Assembly (NCBI GenBank): GCA_036307305.1
Contig: JAXJXV010000021.1
Location: 1 to 64,000 of the forward strand
Direction: 5' to 3'
Source: SIG607 sp036307305
GTDB taxonomy: Bacteria; Bacillota; Clostridia; Oscillospirales; Acutalibacteraceae
Length of the DNA stretch: 64,000 nt
This document shows positions 42,201 through 51,429 of the stretch, in pieces. The stretch's first letter is position 1; every line of letters begins with the position of its first letter. The notes beneath the pieces were generated by a model. It saw nothing but the letters and a program-made list of their open reading frames with translations, ran no database searches and was not told where the DNA came from. A program made the position numbers and the translations under genes.

Positions 42201-43765
42201 ACAATTTAAATGTAGCATACCAAAAAGAATTTCAAAGGACATTGCCATATCTATATGCAAAAAGAATTTCTGTAGATAGTAAAAGTCAAGAATTTTACTC
42301 TCTAAGATCAGCCAAGATTATTCTTGTAGAGGAAGCTTTATCGGTATATAAAATAGGCAATGAAGAACAGAATGGGGTGTTACAAGACTATGAGGTTATT
42401 TATAATAATAGAGTAGCGTATATTAAAATACCTACGTACATTAAAAGCATTAATGAACTTAAAGATAGTATAAAGTTTAGAGGAGCTGTTGCAGAGGTAA
42501 TCACAACTATTCTTGATGTTGATGGTGACAAGGATGCTTTTTTAATTATCCTTGCATGTAAATCCACAAAAGAAATGGACGAATATTTTATTGAAAATGG
42601 TGATGATGACTTATCTACTGTTAACTTGGCAAAGTCTAAATTCTTTGAACAAATAGATAGAAAAACTGAATTTTGGAATGCAATTAAAAATGCTTTGGGT
42701 AATAACAATACTGATGAAAACCTTTTTGCAGAAATAATGCTTAACTTTGACTACGAAAACCTTAATTGCTCCTCAAATGTTCCTATTATAATTAAATTGT
42801 TCAAATCTCTTGGTATCAGTGTCGAACAATATAATCAATTTGCTTTTGATATTATTGATTTGCAACCGTATTATAAGCAGAAACTTTGTCAAATAAAACA
42901 AGCCAATCGAGAAAAATACTTCATCTATTTGCTTAAAAAATCAGATTTAATAAAATCACGACTTGATTTTGAATTAGAAAAACAAAAGTATGATGAGCAT
43001 ACCTTAACTGCTCCAAATTCGATAGATGTGCAACTTGAAAAAATATTTGAAAATACATTCAAGGTTTCTTTAGATACCTTAAAAACATTGGATGAGCATG
43101 TAGATGATTTATTGGAAAAGTTAAGCGATGAAATTGTTGAAATCCCCGAATCTTTTTCAAGTGTAGTTGCTTTATTTAAACAAGAAATAAACTATGAGGA
43201 TATAAACAATTCTATCGCTGCAAATACCAACGAAGAAAGCGAAAAAGTAGATTTAATTGCGCTTAGATCTGCTAAGGGTAAAACCATTGGACCCAAAAAG
43301 AAGCCAATAGTTTATGACTCGGTTACAACTAAGACAAAAGAAGAAATTGGATTTATTGCGGAGAGTAAAGTGTATCATACATTGTGTTCTCGAATTGGCA
43401 AAAACGGTTCTGTTGTTTGGGTTTCTGGAAATGGATATAAAGCAAAAGCCAATAGAATGGGAGATGATAGTTTAGGATACGATATTTGGTATTCTGATAA
43501 TGATGGTAAAAAACATTATGTTGAAGTTAAAGGTTCTTCATCGGAAAACATTGAATTCATTTTAACAAAAAACGAATTAGATTTTGCAGAACAACATGCG
43601 GAAGAATATGAAATATGGTATGTCCGTATTATTGATAAAACGCCTTCGATTCCATATGAATTGGGAAATCTATTGATGTTAGATGAAGAAGAAACATTTT
43701 TTAACAATAATAAGTTTGCCGTCGAAAATAATGAATTCAAAATTCGCGCCACAATACATAAATAA
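39254..43765 (+). CDS. sacsin-like GHKL ATPase with C-terminal PD-(D/E)xK nuclease domain
   Basis: 1,503-aa protein. The N-terminal 120 residues show an Hsp90/GHKL ATP-binding fold of the sacsin type: ELLQNADD with N-box Asn50, NTGIPF (77-82) and the lid-like GCKGLGFRS (104-112). A long middle region has no motif I recognise. The end (about 1,370-1,480) matches the DUF3883 pattern, GYDIWY (Asp) and HYVEVKGSS (Glu-x-Lys), a nuclease-type core. Such ATPase-nuclease fusions occur in bacterial defence islands. The ATG at 39254 starts the conserved region; the upstream extension of the frame lies over the terminator. Lower G+C than flanking core genes suggests transfer. Confidence 0.82.
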   Translation: MTEFEIIKSEINSIEQKYLRSVMEIISDHNNENKTKTDYKRRQIYELLQNADDCYSEEIPQISVRMELKDNLLIIQNTGIPFSARGVLSLMHTDASSKHEGTIGCKGLGFRSVLNWANRISVYTNDFYVDFSEERAIQKLNYYKQQSNNYGSEELNGLNRTAILTAAEVCNNKNDIEKFLSSGFSTAIVLYCGDDYIEEIKNQLINLKFEELLFLKHVNTIEIITDDTTRRIESIKEGELCIIQESDVISQWKVWSRQGKIAQESGETKNYELIIAYNDDEKERNAIRNNGVLYSYFKTDIPMPFPFLIHGTFELTSERNSLVKDSVFNQLILEELIDFIGEIGEKLVSSTSKCDYEALKFLIPADTLGQLDREYNFTNKLKEKIKEYKIFPTINEEYIGINDSPKYSDYRFDEVLLPNTFNTLLKHADDKFIVDYIKEIDINFYTDKEIVELINQDATEYVSRDVNAILISLYYKVYICSYPSSSIAPTLLTDSKGELILDENVRVFDNPTQTFDLPEWSKMYFLNINLENRLSELLNARGRTLTDKLKTFNVVEYSFNRVLAELVQQSKDSLEKTKGTIQWLYNYWEQNERSFPSGFGNIDVRIVSTKKEIINASKCYIGKEYNNDLGERLTSTLDGTAYVGTPKQIGLENINAEDIKAFLSSLNIKKYPIIETIKLNTTERTEYVRYNSQKFPRIYDTKNDEFDHNSFFYQWEKEISVSSIQYIDTILKKSDFYDIICWLLCDSQLYDAVTNENEISDSSVMCGKPQRAQNFRFVRKTYMRSWLRKIFTESEWLPTQSKEKVDISNCTQAVHRLSPIVEVLDVNYVKLIEMSGKSRKEINLLFEKLGIVEDVVDLPPKKIYEILIRLYKDEIEPAVTKQIYTKLNLKYKAETINSLVLNNPMYEEFKKNGGVLAELNGKYEYLPTKDVYYVDKKIYSEDILKKYPLLVLGKRAGASKIQKLFCVQPIQANGEIKVEYKEHNLNVAYQKEFQRTLPYLYAKRISVDSKSQEFYSLRSAKIILVEEALSVYKIGNEEQNGVLQDYEVIYNNRVAYIKIPTYIKSINELKDSIKFRGAVAEVITTILDVDGDKDAFLIILACKSTKEMDEYFIENGDDDLSTVNLAKSKFFEQIDRKTEFWNAIKNALGNNNTDENLFAEIMLNFDYENLNCSSNVPIIIKLFKSLGISVEQYNQFAFDIIDLQPYYKQKLCQIKQANREKYFIYLLKKSDLIKSRLDFELEKQKYDEHTLTAPNSIDVQLEKIFENTFKVSLDTLKTLDEHVDDLLEKLSDEIVEIPESFSSVVALFKQEINYEDINNSIAANTNEESEKVDLIALRSAKGKTIGPKKKPIVYDSVTTKTKEEIGFIAESKVYHTLCSRIGKNGSVVWVSGNGYKAKANRMGDDSLGYDIWYSDNDGKKHYVEVKGSSSENIEFILTKNELDFAEQHAEEYEIWYVRIIDKTPSIPYELGNLLMLDEEETFFNNNKFAVENNEFKIRATIHK

Positions 43766-43781
43766 AGACTTATCGTATTTT

Positions 43782-43824
43782 AACACCAATGTACCGATTT
43801 CAAATCGGCACATTGGTGTTTTAT
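43782..43824. terminator. terminator of ATPase-nuclease gene
   Basis: AACACCAATGTACCGATTT pairs with AAATCGGCACATTGGTGTT across one C, followed by TTATTTT. Confidence 0.8.
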
Positions 43825-43863
43825 TTTACCTTCTTTTACAATATAGGCAAAGGAGGTAATTTT

Positions 43864-44166
43864 ATGGCAAATTTTATAGAAGAGTTTTATTATGGCAATC
43901 TCGACCCGCAAGCGCGTAGCACCAAAGAGAATAAAATGGTGCAAAAACAAATGGAGGTGTTGATGCTAAACGAGGATTTTTTAACCGAGCACCTCTCAGG
44001 CGAAAACAAAAAGAAGTTTCTCGACTTTTGCAACGCTTGGGGTGTAGTCAACGGCGAATCTAACCTCGACAGTTTTATTATGGGATTCCGTCTTGGCGCT
44101 AACTTCACTTACGACACATTTGTATCCGAAGACTCCCCCTTCACCGATCTGCTAAAGGAGGCGTAA
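43864..44166 (+). CDS. DUF6809-like protein of mobile elements
   Basis: 100 aa, acidic, beginning MANFIEEFYYGNLDPQARS and with a conserved C-terminus SFIMGFRLGANFTYDTF. I recall this pattern as DUF6809, small proteins common in Clostridia mobile elements; function unknown. AAAGGAGG before the ATG at 43864. It pairs with tnpV 2 bp downstream. Base use is richer in G+C than the ATPase gene before it. Confidence 0.7.
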   Translation: MANFIEEFYYGNLDPQARSTKENKMVQKQMEVLMLNEDFLTEHLSGENKKKFLDFCNAWGVVNGESNLDSFIMGFRLGANFTYDTFVSEDSPFTDLLKEA

Positions 44167-44168
44167 CG

Positions 44169-44537
44169 ATGGAACAATATATCTACGACGAAAGCAACGG
44201 CTTATGGTATGAACGCGACGGAGATTACTACATCCCCTGCCTCAAACTCCCCGAAATAAATATAGGTATATGGGGCGAACGCTATCTCACCTACATCCGC
44301 GAACATAAGAAACTGCTGCATACCAAACTAATGATAAACGGCACCCTCTACACCCACCTCACCGAAATCAACACCCAGGCAGAAGAAATGTTTTCTGAGC
44401 TGGTAAATCAAATGAAAATCCGCGAAGGCATCACCGAACAACTAAAAGCAGAAAACCAACTCGAATGGGTTCGCCGCATGAACAACATCCGCTCCCGCGC
44501 CATAGAAATTGTGAATAAGGACTTGATTTTTAAGTAA
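44169..44537 (+). CDS. tnpV: transposon-encoded protein TnpV
   Basis: 122 aa with the strong TnpV pattern YIYDESNGLWYERDGDYYIP, IGIWGERYLTYI, REGITEQLKAENQLEWV and RMNNIRSRAIEIVN. TnpV is an accessory protein of clostridial mobilisable elements of the Tn4451 type; its role is unclear. No recombinase, TnpX or mobilisation genes remain here, so this may be a leftover or a freely maintained cassette. Confidence 0.88.
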   Translation: MEQYIYDESNGLWYERDGDYYIPCLKLPEINIGIWGERYLTYIREHKKLLHTKLMINGTLYTHLTEINTQAEEMFSELVNQMKIREGITEQLKAENQLEWVRRMNNIRSRAIEIVNKDLIFK

Positions 44538-44568
44538 TATTTAATTATCAATATTTCTTATTATTGGC

Positions 44569-44615
44569 AAGGAACAGTAATTTATCAGATTTTCGATAAA
44601 TTACTGTTCCTTTCA
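44569..44615. terminator. bidirectional terminator between tnpV and PIWI-RE operon
   Basis: 18-bp perfect stem AAGGAACAGTAATTTATC / GATAAATTACTGTTCCTT with an 8-nt loop; shared by two convergent transcripts. Confidence 0.85.
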
Positions 44616-44631
44616 TGTAAAAAATTTCAGA

Positions 44632-47103
44632 TCAAACTTCCATCAAGTATTCCTCTAAAGCAGCCGCAAGATGTAGCGGTAACGGAAGGATGGTTGATTG
44701 ATCATATTGAATTGATAATGAGCACAAATCCTTGATGTATTTTGTCCAAACCGAAGGATCGTCCACTAGTTGAAGTTGTAAAGGATATATTTCAATCATA
44801 TCTTTTTCGGCATAATCGACAAAAGGATAATTAAAACGAGATTCTTTGAGGCTGCGGTTGTACTTGGGATCGTTTGGCTTTTGCGATATTGCCCAAAACA
44901 CTTTGCCGTATTTAAAAATGCCAGAAGCTGAAGAATAGTTCTCATCTTCGCGTTCGCTTGTGTAATAATCAGGAACCTCGGCATTGTTCCTTACGCGAAA
45001 AATTCGAATACCGGTACCTGATAGTGAGATTGGATACGATGTTTTATTGGAACCCGCATCTATCTGATCAGGCATATAATCATTTGTTGCGATGTATTCA
45101 CTTATGGTCTTATCGGAAATGCCTCTCCACAATGGACGAGTGTTACCATCTGAATGAATGAGAAGAACAGCTCCTTGACTTTCAGAGTCAAAACGGTTTT
45201 TCATTTCGATAAGCTTTTGTTTGGCGGGAGAAAAGCTGGCATTCACGCATAACTGCTCGAAATCTTCATTCCAAAATAACTTTGCCATCTCCAAGCACGC
45301 TTTTCGATAACTTACATTGTTCTCTTCGAAAGCAGCACATTGGACACGGGTTCTTCCGGTTGAAAGATCGTGTGATACATAGAGCGGCATAAAACGTGCC
45401 TTTTTTCTAATGTTATGTATCTGCGTGCACACATGCATTCCGACACAAGTAACGTCTTTTAACTTATATGATTTTAGCTGTTCGATATTCATTAAAGTAG
45501 TAATACCAAGCTGACGATATAAATCATACACAGCGTGTTCTACCTTTTGATTACTAGGAGAATCTTCCTCAACAGAAGCAACTACAAATTGTACTAATCT
45601 GCCAGAACGTGCAAATGCGTTTCGAATTATTAGTTTGGGGTCTCTATCATCTTTATATTCGTCAGCATCAGCACCGGGAATAATACAAATGCAGGCAACA
45701 ACATCATCTGTTTCTCCAAGATATTCTTTTATCTCATCACATCTTTGAATTTTGTCATATTTATTGACTGGGATAGCAATATCGCCAATTTCTTTTTGAA
45801 TGATATCGACAGATAAACATGAGTCACTATTCTGATCACCAAAATCGCATATAATCTTATTGCTGATTGCAGTTAATAAGGTCTGATGAGAAGGATTGTT
45901 TAACACTCCATACAACTCAAAACGTATTTTATTTGTCTCTGTGCATGATACAACCCATTTTCTAAAATCTTCTCTTGTTTCATATTCGTTCGGTGACTTG
46001 TAGCAATCAAGTCTCTGCCTGGTGGAAATTCTATCAGGTACATTGGGCTTATCTACAATATCTCCTAATAACGTAAAAATCTCTTCGTATGCTTCTGCTT
46101 TATCTTTGATAGGTACACCGGTACCAATGATGGATTTGATAAATCCATCCATACCATTTGTATAAGGAAGCATATAATTGTTATTTCCACTCTCAACAAT
46201 ATCCCATAAATCATTGACCACTGGAAGGGGTTCGTATCCGTATAGGTTATAACATTCTCTATCTTGACATTTCCAGTCCAAAGATTTCGTTTCAAAACTA
46301 TATTGAATTGGAATTTGGCAAATTTTATCATCTGAGACTTGTATGTGTCCTATGATAGCATTTTTAAGGAAAGGCGATTTGGTCCTGTTTTTTCTGCCAT
46401 ATATCCATCTGCGCATACTTATATCGCAAAGTAAAAGAGCTTCTCGTTGGGGTGGAGTTGTCTGGACCGAAAATTTGAACACAAAAGAATACTTGTGTCC
46501 GTGTTTAGGCTCCATAATAATGTTACTTATCAATTCATTTTTTGCTGCATATGATAAATGTATTTGATTTCCGTTAATTTCTATATCTTGTCCTATAAGA
46601 TTATTTACAACAATTAAAGGTATTGCCTGATATGCTTCATCACTTATACGTCCGTCCGGCATCGATAAGAGCACGTCTTTTTCTGTCAGTAAAGGATAAA
46701 AATCATCTACTTTCATCTCAGAACAAAGATCCTTTGCCATAGGTATTACAAGAGGATTTACTTTACTCGCGGAAATATAAGTTGCGGCGATCCAAACACG
46801 AATAATTTCAAAAAGGATATTTATTCTTTTTTCGTCAAAAGGCATAGTGGAAGCAAGCCATTGGCTATCATCACTATACTCTTTAAGAGGAGACATAGAT
46901 ACGATGCCCTCCATCCATGAATCGACTAGTTTTTGCAAAGCGTGCGTTGGCAATCCATATTCGCTTTTAAACTTTGGATTATTAACTTTGGTTATTTTAA
47001 GAAGTTCCTCTTTCCAAGAAGAAGGAAAGCCGAGATAATAGATTGTTCTGATTTGATTGGGTTTTATTCTATATGCCATAGGAAAAATAGGTTTACCTGC
47101 CAT
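44632..47103 (-). CDS. PIWI-RE protein (prokaryotic Argonaute relative)
   Basis: 823 aa. The N-terminal half has the family's lead-in (AYRIKPNQIRTIYYLGFP). The C-terminal half carries the PIWI/RNase H-like fold with IHSDGNTRPLW (Asp near 652), IRIFRVRNNAEVP (Arg and Glu features near 703-709), YGKVFWAISQKPNDPKYN, EIYPLQLQLVDDP and LPLPLHLAAALEEYL. In PIWI-RE systems this protein is predicted to hold a nucleic-acid guide and target DNA or an R-loop. The ATG at 47103 has AAAGGAG six bases upstream and overlaps the helicase stop. Whether it cuts cannot be judged from the visible residues. Confidence 0.88.
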   Translation of the reverse strand: MAGKPIFPMAYRIKPNQIRTIYYLGFPSSWKEELLKITKVNNPKFKSEYGLPTHALQKLVDSWMEGIVSMSPLKEYSDDSQWLASTMPFDEKRINILFEIIRVWIAATYISASKVNPLVIPMAKDLCSEMKVDDFYPLLTEKDVLLSMPDGRISDEAYQAIPLIVVNNLIGQDIEINGNQIHLSYAAKNELISNIIMEPKHGHKYSFVFKFSVQTTPPQREALLLCDISMRRWIYGRKNRTKSPFLKNAIIGHIQVSDDKICQIPIQYSFETKSLDWKCQDRECYNLYGYEPLPVVNDLWDIVESGNNNYMLPYTNGMDGFIKSIIGTGVPIKDKAEAYEEIFTLLGDIVDKPNVPDRISTRQRLDCYKSPNEYETREDFRKWVVSCTETNKIRFELYGVLNNPSHQTLLTAISNKIICDFGDQNSDSCLSVDIIQKEIGDIAIPVNKYDKIQRCDEIKEYLGETDDVVACICIIPGADADEYKDDRDPKLIIRNAFARSGRLVQFVVASVEEDSPSNQKVEHAVYDLYRQLGITTLMNIEQLKSYKLKDVTCVGMHVCTQIHNIRKKARFMPLYVSHDLSTGRTRVQCAAFEENNVSYRKACLEMAKLFWNEDFEQLCVNASFSPAKQKLIEMKNRFDSESQGAVLLIHSDGNTRPLWRGISDKTISEYIATNDYMPDQIDAGSNKTSYPISLSGTGIRIFRVRNNAEVPDYYTSEREDENYSSASGIFKYGKVFWAISQKPNDPKYNRSLKESRFNYPFVDYAEKDMIEIYPLQLQLVDDPSVWTKYIKDLCSLSIQYDQSTILPLPLHLAAALEEYLMEV

Positions 47104-50100
47104 AATTAACTCCTTTCTTAAATGCATCGTAAAAAGGTTTGTAAAGTGTGTTTGCAATTTCGCAACTTGTTTCTGTTTGCATCATGTTATCGAGGTATGT
47201 GCCAAGCTCTGTGAGGCAATCAAAACCACGTTCTGTATCGGGGGCTTTTCTAAAAGCACCATCTGTAAAATAAACATGTGGTGCAGGCTTACTGGTATCT
47301 GTAACACGTGCAAGACGTCCAAATATCTGCAGAATCAAGATAAACAGTGTTGATACTATGTCTTTTTTATCATCATCTGAAAGATTATCTAAACCATAGT
47401 TGCCGCTTCGTGTAACAATACTCCACCTCTTTGACGCTTCTTGGCGCATACGCATATTATATTCCCATATAGATTCGCTAGGATTTCTTTTGCAGTGGGC
47501 CTCCATATATCCATTCAATTTACTTCCTTTTTCCTGTACATCATCAGGCACAGACATAGGACGAACAAAGAAGAAAACTGCCCCCAACGCAGAGTGACCT
47601 GTCTCATCAACGATGTTGTGTCCTCGCTCGATGGCCATTGCAGGAGCTATTAAGATTTCTGCAGACATTGAAGCAAACCGACTTACTTCACCTCGACGAA
47701 TTACACCTTCAGAATCATCGGTAGTCGTAGCATCGGAAATCATGCGATACACTCTGGCAGAACACTGCTTTTTATGTAATGTATTTACAAGTGTCTCTTG
47801 AACGATAGTTGCTTGTTCATAACTGTTTACAATTATTAGAATTTTTCCGGCATTGCGATTATATTCCTCAATGATATCACTTGCTGATTTTTCTGTAACT
47901 TTCTTAAGCATTTCTATCCGCATTTCACCTGATCCGGATACTCTTTCCGAAAAACCGGATTCATAAAACTTCGTTTTGGATAAAAATTCGCGTTTGTCAG
48001 AATCTGCTTCTAATATATAGTCTACAGGACGGTTAATGTGATACTCATATGAACCTTCAGCCCAACTGGAGCCGGAAAGCATAATAACATGAGGTCCGAT
48101 CGCTTTTCCGCTTTCATCTAATCGCAAATATGGGAGGTCTTTCATTAAACTACGACCGAATGCAAACTGTCTGAATAGAATAATATCTCCTTGTTCATTC
48201 TTTTTCATACCGAACAAATTACCACATAGTGCGGAAGGCAGATACTTTTGTTGATCTTGAAAGCGTGTTTGAAGGAATCCAAATATTTCATTTTGACCAT
48301 ATGAGGTTTCGTGACAAGCAGCATAAGCATCACTCAATTTTCTAATAAAGTGGTCAAAGAATGTCAGGCAAATAACAAGCTTAATGCGCGCATCCTGCAC
48401 AGCTATCATCTTGGTGTTCATTTTAGTGCGATCAAATACAGTTTTTTCTTCATCAATCCATCTTTCGTACAATGTATTAAATAAACGAAAATCAGTTTCC
48501 ATACAGGATGTATTAAGTGCTTCACGCAGAGTATTACTCAAATTTGGATTATCGTTTTCATTGTCTATTAAAGCATAGAGATCATGGTATATCTTATTGG
48601 GAATACTGTAACGCTCGTCTTTTTTCAGGTCATCTAAAAGAGTCAACGCAGAAAACGGTTCGCCTGCAGATAACTTATTCCATTTACCGAGATTCCAATT
48701 GAGTGCTTTTGTAAGGCAACTCATCACCCCGGTCGTTCTCAACTGTAATTCGCTATATTCTTGACTAGCTCGATTCTTTTCACGTTCGAAACCAGACATA
48801 TTCATATAGCGAGCACAATCGTTAGCACTTTCTTTAATATAGTGATTAAAGCTTGTTTCCGGCATAAACAACTGGTCCAATGTTTTTTGTACGCGGTCGC
48901 TCTCATCAAAAATCACTATGTCGAAATTTCTTAACGCTACATCAAGGAAAGGCTCGCGATTCTTACCTACTCGAGAAACAGCAAAACCAGCCACAGAAGT
49001 GAGAACTACAGATGTGGTATAACAGTCACGTAACATTTTTGCACCAGGACAGACATTAAAATAAGGGCAAAGAAAAGTTTTGTTTTTTCCTGGCTCTTTT
49101 AAGGAAAAACAAGGCTCTTTTCCATACGCAAGACTAGCTTCGTCGCCATCGTTCATGCCATCAATAAGACAAGCATTTGTTAAATATTGAGATAATGATG
49201 CGGGAAGACAATTCTTGTTTGGTTCTGCGATTTGATTGATATATTTTAATCTTTCGCTTCGTCCAACAAGCGGAGAACAGTTTACGGATAACTTATCGAG
49301 ATACCTCCAAAGATTAAACACCTCTGCTACGGTATCTAACACAATGACAATTCGTTTGCCGTTTTTGTTTGCCCAATATGCTAATACCTTAATGAGAGTT
49401 GATTTACCAGATCCAACCATACCGACAATATTTATGGTTTGCGATATGGTGAATTTATCACATAAGGATACCTTGCCATTTTCTACGGCTTTAATTGCAT
49501 TGCTTCGTAGAATTTCATAGCAATAATCGGTGGGATCTATGCTTCTCATTTCTCTGGCACATTCTAAAAGCTCAGAAATAGAAATGACAATTGGATTTAT
49601 GTCTCTGTTATTGATTGGCGCTTCAGGTTCGACTGATACTAATGTGTTTTCCGAAAAAGAAACTTTAATTCTTTCTGATTTTTCAAAATCCTCTTTTGTT
49701 GTGGTATAGTAACAGTACGTGCCTTCGCTTGCCATCGGATATTCTTCTTTGCGAACATCTGGCAAGAGCCAATGCTTTTCCCATTCTTTTATGCGTTCTT
49801 CGTAAGAAAGCGGTGTTTTCTCCTCGTTTACCATTAATATCGTTTTGTCGGTTTCGCATTTGAACGTAAATGCTCTAAATCCGTTATAGACATTAGAACG
49901 ATATTCGTCTAAATCATCCTGCCAATACTTTCGGGAACGGTAACAACCTAACGTATATCGAGCAAGTTGTAATTGATGATCTGCCATAGTCCCGTTTTCT
50001 ATTCCAATGAGCTGATATTGCGAAAAGAGGAGGTATGCTTTTTCAGGCTCTGGAGTATTGGCATGTGTAAGCAATAAATATAACACAGCCTCTATATTAG

Positions 50101-50182
50101 CAAATCTATCAATAGACATCATGTCATCGTTGAAATACACCTGCAATGGTGCATAATACATTTTCGCGTCTTTTTTACCCAT
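47093..50182 (-). CDS. DinG/XPD-type helicase of the PIWI-RE system
   Basis: 1,029 aa. An N-terminal domain of about 230 residues (not helicase) leads to Walker A GMVGSGKSTL (254-263), four Cys suited to an iron-sulfur cluster (Cys338, 358, 372, 378), Walker B DESDR (426-430) and C-terminal helicase motifs such as MLSGSSW and ILIAPAMAIERGHN. DinG-type enzymes unwind DNA-RNA hybrids. Overlaps both neighbours (8 bp with the REase gene, 11 bp with the PIWI-RE gene), so the three genes form one unit. Confidence 0.9.
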   Translation of the reverse strand: MGKKDAKMYYAPLQVYFNDDMMSIDRFANIEAVLYLLLTHANTPEPEKAYLLFSQYQLIGIENGTMADHQLQLARYTLGCYRSRKYWQDDLDEYRSNVYNGFRAFTFKCETDKTILMVNEEKTPLSYEERIKEWEKHWLLPDVRKEEYPMASEGTYCYYTTTKEDFEKSERIKVSFSENTLVSVEPEAPINNRDINPIVISISELLECAREMRSIDPTDYCYEILRSNAIKAVENGKVSLCDKFTISQTINIVGMVGSGKSTLIKVLAYWANKNGKRIVIVLDTVAEVFNLWRYLDKLSVNCSPLVGRSERLKYINQIAEPNKNCLPASLSQYLTNACLIDGMNDGDEASLAYGKEPCFSLKEPGKNKTFLCPYFNVCPGAKMLRDCYTTSVVLTSVAGFAVSRVGKNREPFLDVALRNFDIVIFDESDRVQKTLDQLFMPETSFNHYIKESANDCARYMNMSGFEREKNRASQEYSELQLRTTGVMSCLTKALNWNLGKWNKLSAGEPFSALTLLDDLKKDERYSIPNKIYHDLYALIDNENDNPNLSNTLREALNTSCMETDFRLFNTLYERWIDEEKTVFDRTKMNTKMIAVQDARIKLVICLTFFDHFIRKLSDAYAACHETSYGQNEIFGFLQTRFQDQQKYLPSALCGNLFGMKKNEQGDIILFRQFAFGRSLMKDLPYLRLDESGKAIGPHVIMLSGSSWAEGSYEYHINRPVDYILEADSDKREFLSKTKFYESGFSERVSGSGEMRIEMLKKVTEKSASDIIEEYNRNAGKILIIVNSYEQATIVQETLVNTLHKKQCSARVYRMISDATTTDDSEGVIRRGEVSRFASMSAEILIAPAMAIERGHNIVDETGHSALGAVFFFVRPMSVPDDVQEKGSKLNGYMEAHCKRNPSESIWEYNMRMRQEASKRWSIVTRSGNYGLDNLSDDDKKDIVSTLFILILQIFGRLARVTDTSKPAPHVYFTDGAFRKAPDTERGFDCLTELGTYLDNMMQTETSCEIANTLYKPFYDAFKKGVNYGR

Positions 50183-51305
50183 TTATTTCACCAACCTTTT
50201 GATTTATCTTCCTTTTTATTGCGGCCAATGTAACACATTTTACATTAGGCTGTTGCGTTAAAACTTTGTTTACCACTGAAGTGTAGTTGCTTTTATTAGC
50301 TGTATATTCCGTTGGAACAACATAATACCCAGACTTATAATTGCCAGTTGGAAATCCGCCGTCGTTTTTTATTTTTGCGCACAATGACATTGGGTTACGA
50401 TAAGCTTTCGCATCAAGTTCCCATATTTCTCCGTCATTAAAACGAATTTCTATGTCAAATCTATCCTTTTGCGGCCACAAGGCGTATTCGAGCTTTTTCT
50501 TTTCACAAAACTTGGCTATTTCCATTTCAAGTTTGCCGGGTTGCGCAAAATATCTCATAATACCTTTTTTGAGCCGGTAAACCGACTTCATGGATGCATC
50601 AATTTTCATCTCATCCGTAATTACATGCATATGTTCTAAGCAATGCTCCGAAACACACGAATAACCATAGATGCCTTCAGTCATCGTCCATCCACAAGCC
50701 GCGCAGGTTGTATAGGTTCCTTCAAATAATTCGTATGCAAGATTAAAAGCTTCTTTAGCATTGGCATCGTCTGCGTATTCCATTAAGAAAGCACGACGAT
50801 CTTCTACTGTGATAATAGGATTTTGTATTATATATTTTCTAACCTTGCAGTAATCATCTTGGGATAGCTGAATGATTTTTTCATAAAGGGCACGTTCATC
50901 AGTTCCTTCAATGATATTAATTTCTTGAGTGCTAAGGAATTCAATACATTCTTCTGTGACGGTATAAACATCGTTTTTACCGCGACGATATGCAAAGGGT
51001 CCATAAGCATAAAAGGGCTGCAAAGTTATCTCATACTGCGCAAGAGTCGCTTGATCCCAATCATCAAACCATTCGCAGATAGGCTTGCTTATATATTGAG
51101 TTAGAAAGGAACTTTCGTCTGCGTAATTAAAAGTGCTTTCTCCAAGGTGTCCCATATCCAGGCACGCAGCCAAAAACATATTGATTCCCTTCTGTAGGTT
51201 TTTGCTGTATGGATATCGATTCGGTGATTCCTTAAGAAATTTTTCTTTTTCAACTAATCCACTTGCTATGAAAGCAAAGGCTTTTTGTAAATGTACAACG
51301 TTCAT
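50175..51305 (-). CDS. REase-fold protein of the PIWI-RE system
   Basis: 376 aa. N-terminal helical part; a zinc ribbon with Cys201, 204, 217 and 222; C-terminal PD-(D/E)xK-like domain with Glu262, Asp284 and the DAK element Asp298-x-Lys300 (FDIEIRF, IWELDAKAY). This fits the nuclease that accompanies PIWI-RE and its helicase. The ATG at 51305 follows GGAGG by five bases. The frame stays open 26 codons upstream through the leader terminator to a TTG, but without a ribosome site. Confidence 0.85.
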   Translation of the reverse strand: MNVVHLQKAFAFIASGLVEKEKFLKESPNRYPYSKNLQKGINMFLAACLDMGHLGESTFNYADESSFLTQYISKPICEWFDDWDQATLAQYEITLQPFYAYGPFAYRRGKNDVYTVTEECIEFLSTQEINIIEGTDERALYEKIIQLSQDDYCKVRKYIIQNPIITVEDRRAFLMEYADDANAKEAFNLAYELFEGTYTTCAACGWTMTEGIYGYSCVSEHCLEHMHVITDEMKIDASMKSVYRLKKGIMRYFAQPGKLEMEIAKFCEKKKLEYALWPQKDRFDIEIRFNDGEIWELDAKAYRNPMSLCAKIKNDGGFPTGNYKSGYYVVPTEYTANKSNYTSVVNKVLTQQPNVKCVTLAAIKRKINQKVGEING

Positions 51306-51319
51306 AACAACCTCCAGTA

Positions 51320-51358
51320 AAATAAAAAAGTACCTCTTGGTGTACAAGAGATACTTTA
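51320..51358 (-). terminator. intrinsic terminator in the leader of the PIWI-RE operon
   Basis: Minus strand stem AAAGTATCTCTTG / CAAGAGGTACTTT with loop TACAC and a TTTTTATTTT tail, placed between the promoter (51430-51458) and the ribosome site of the first gene. About 65 nt of leader precede it, including an eight-codon frame MFVLISF-stop (51364-51387) with only a weak ribosome site. This is the layout of a transcriptional attenuator. Confidence 0.75.
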
Positions 51359-51429
51359 TAATATCAAAAAGAAATAAGCACAAACATAGCGCCTATATCG
51401 ATAATTCTATTTTTCTCGTGTACACACAT

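Noticed and set aside
51306..51383. N-terminal extension of the PIWI-RE REase gene to a TTG
   Set aside because: It would translate the leader terminator, lacks a ribosome site, and the ATG at 51305 has a well placed GGAGG.
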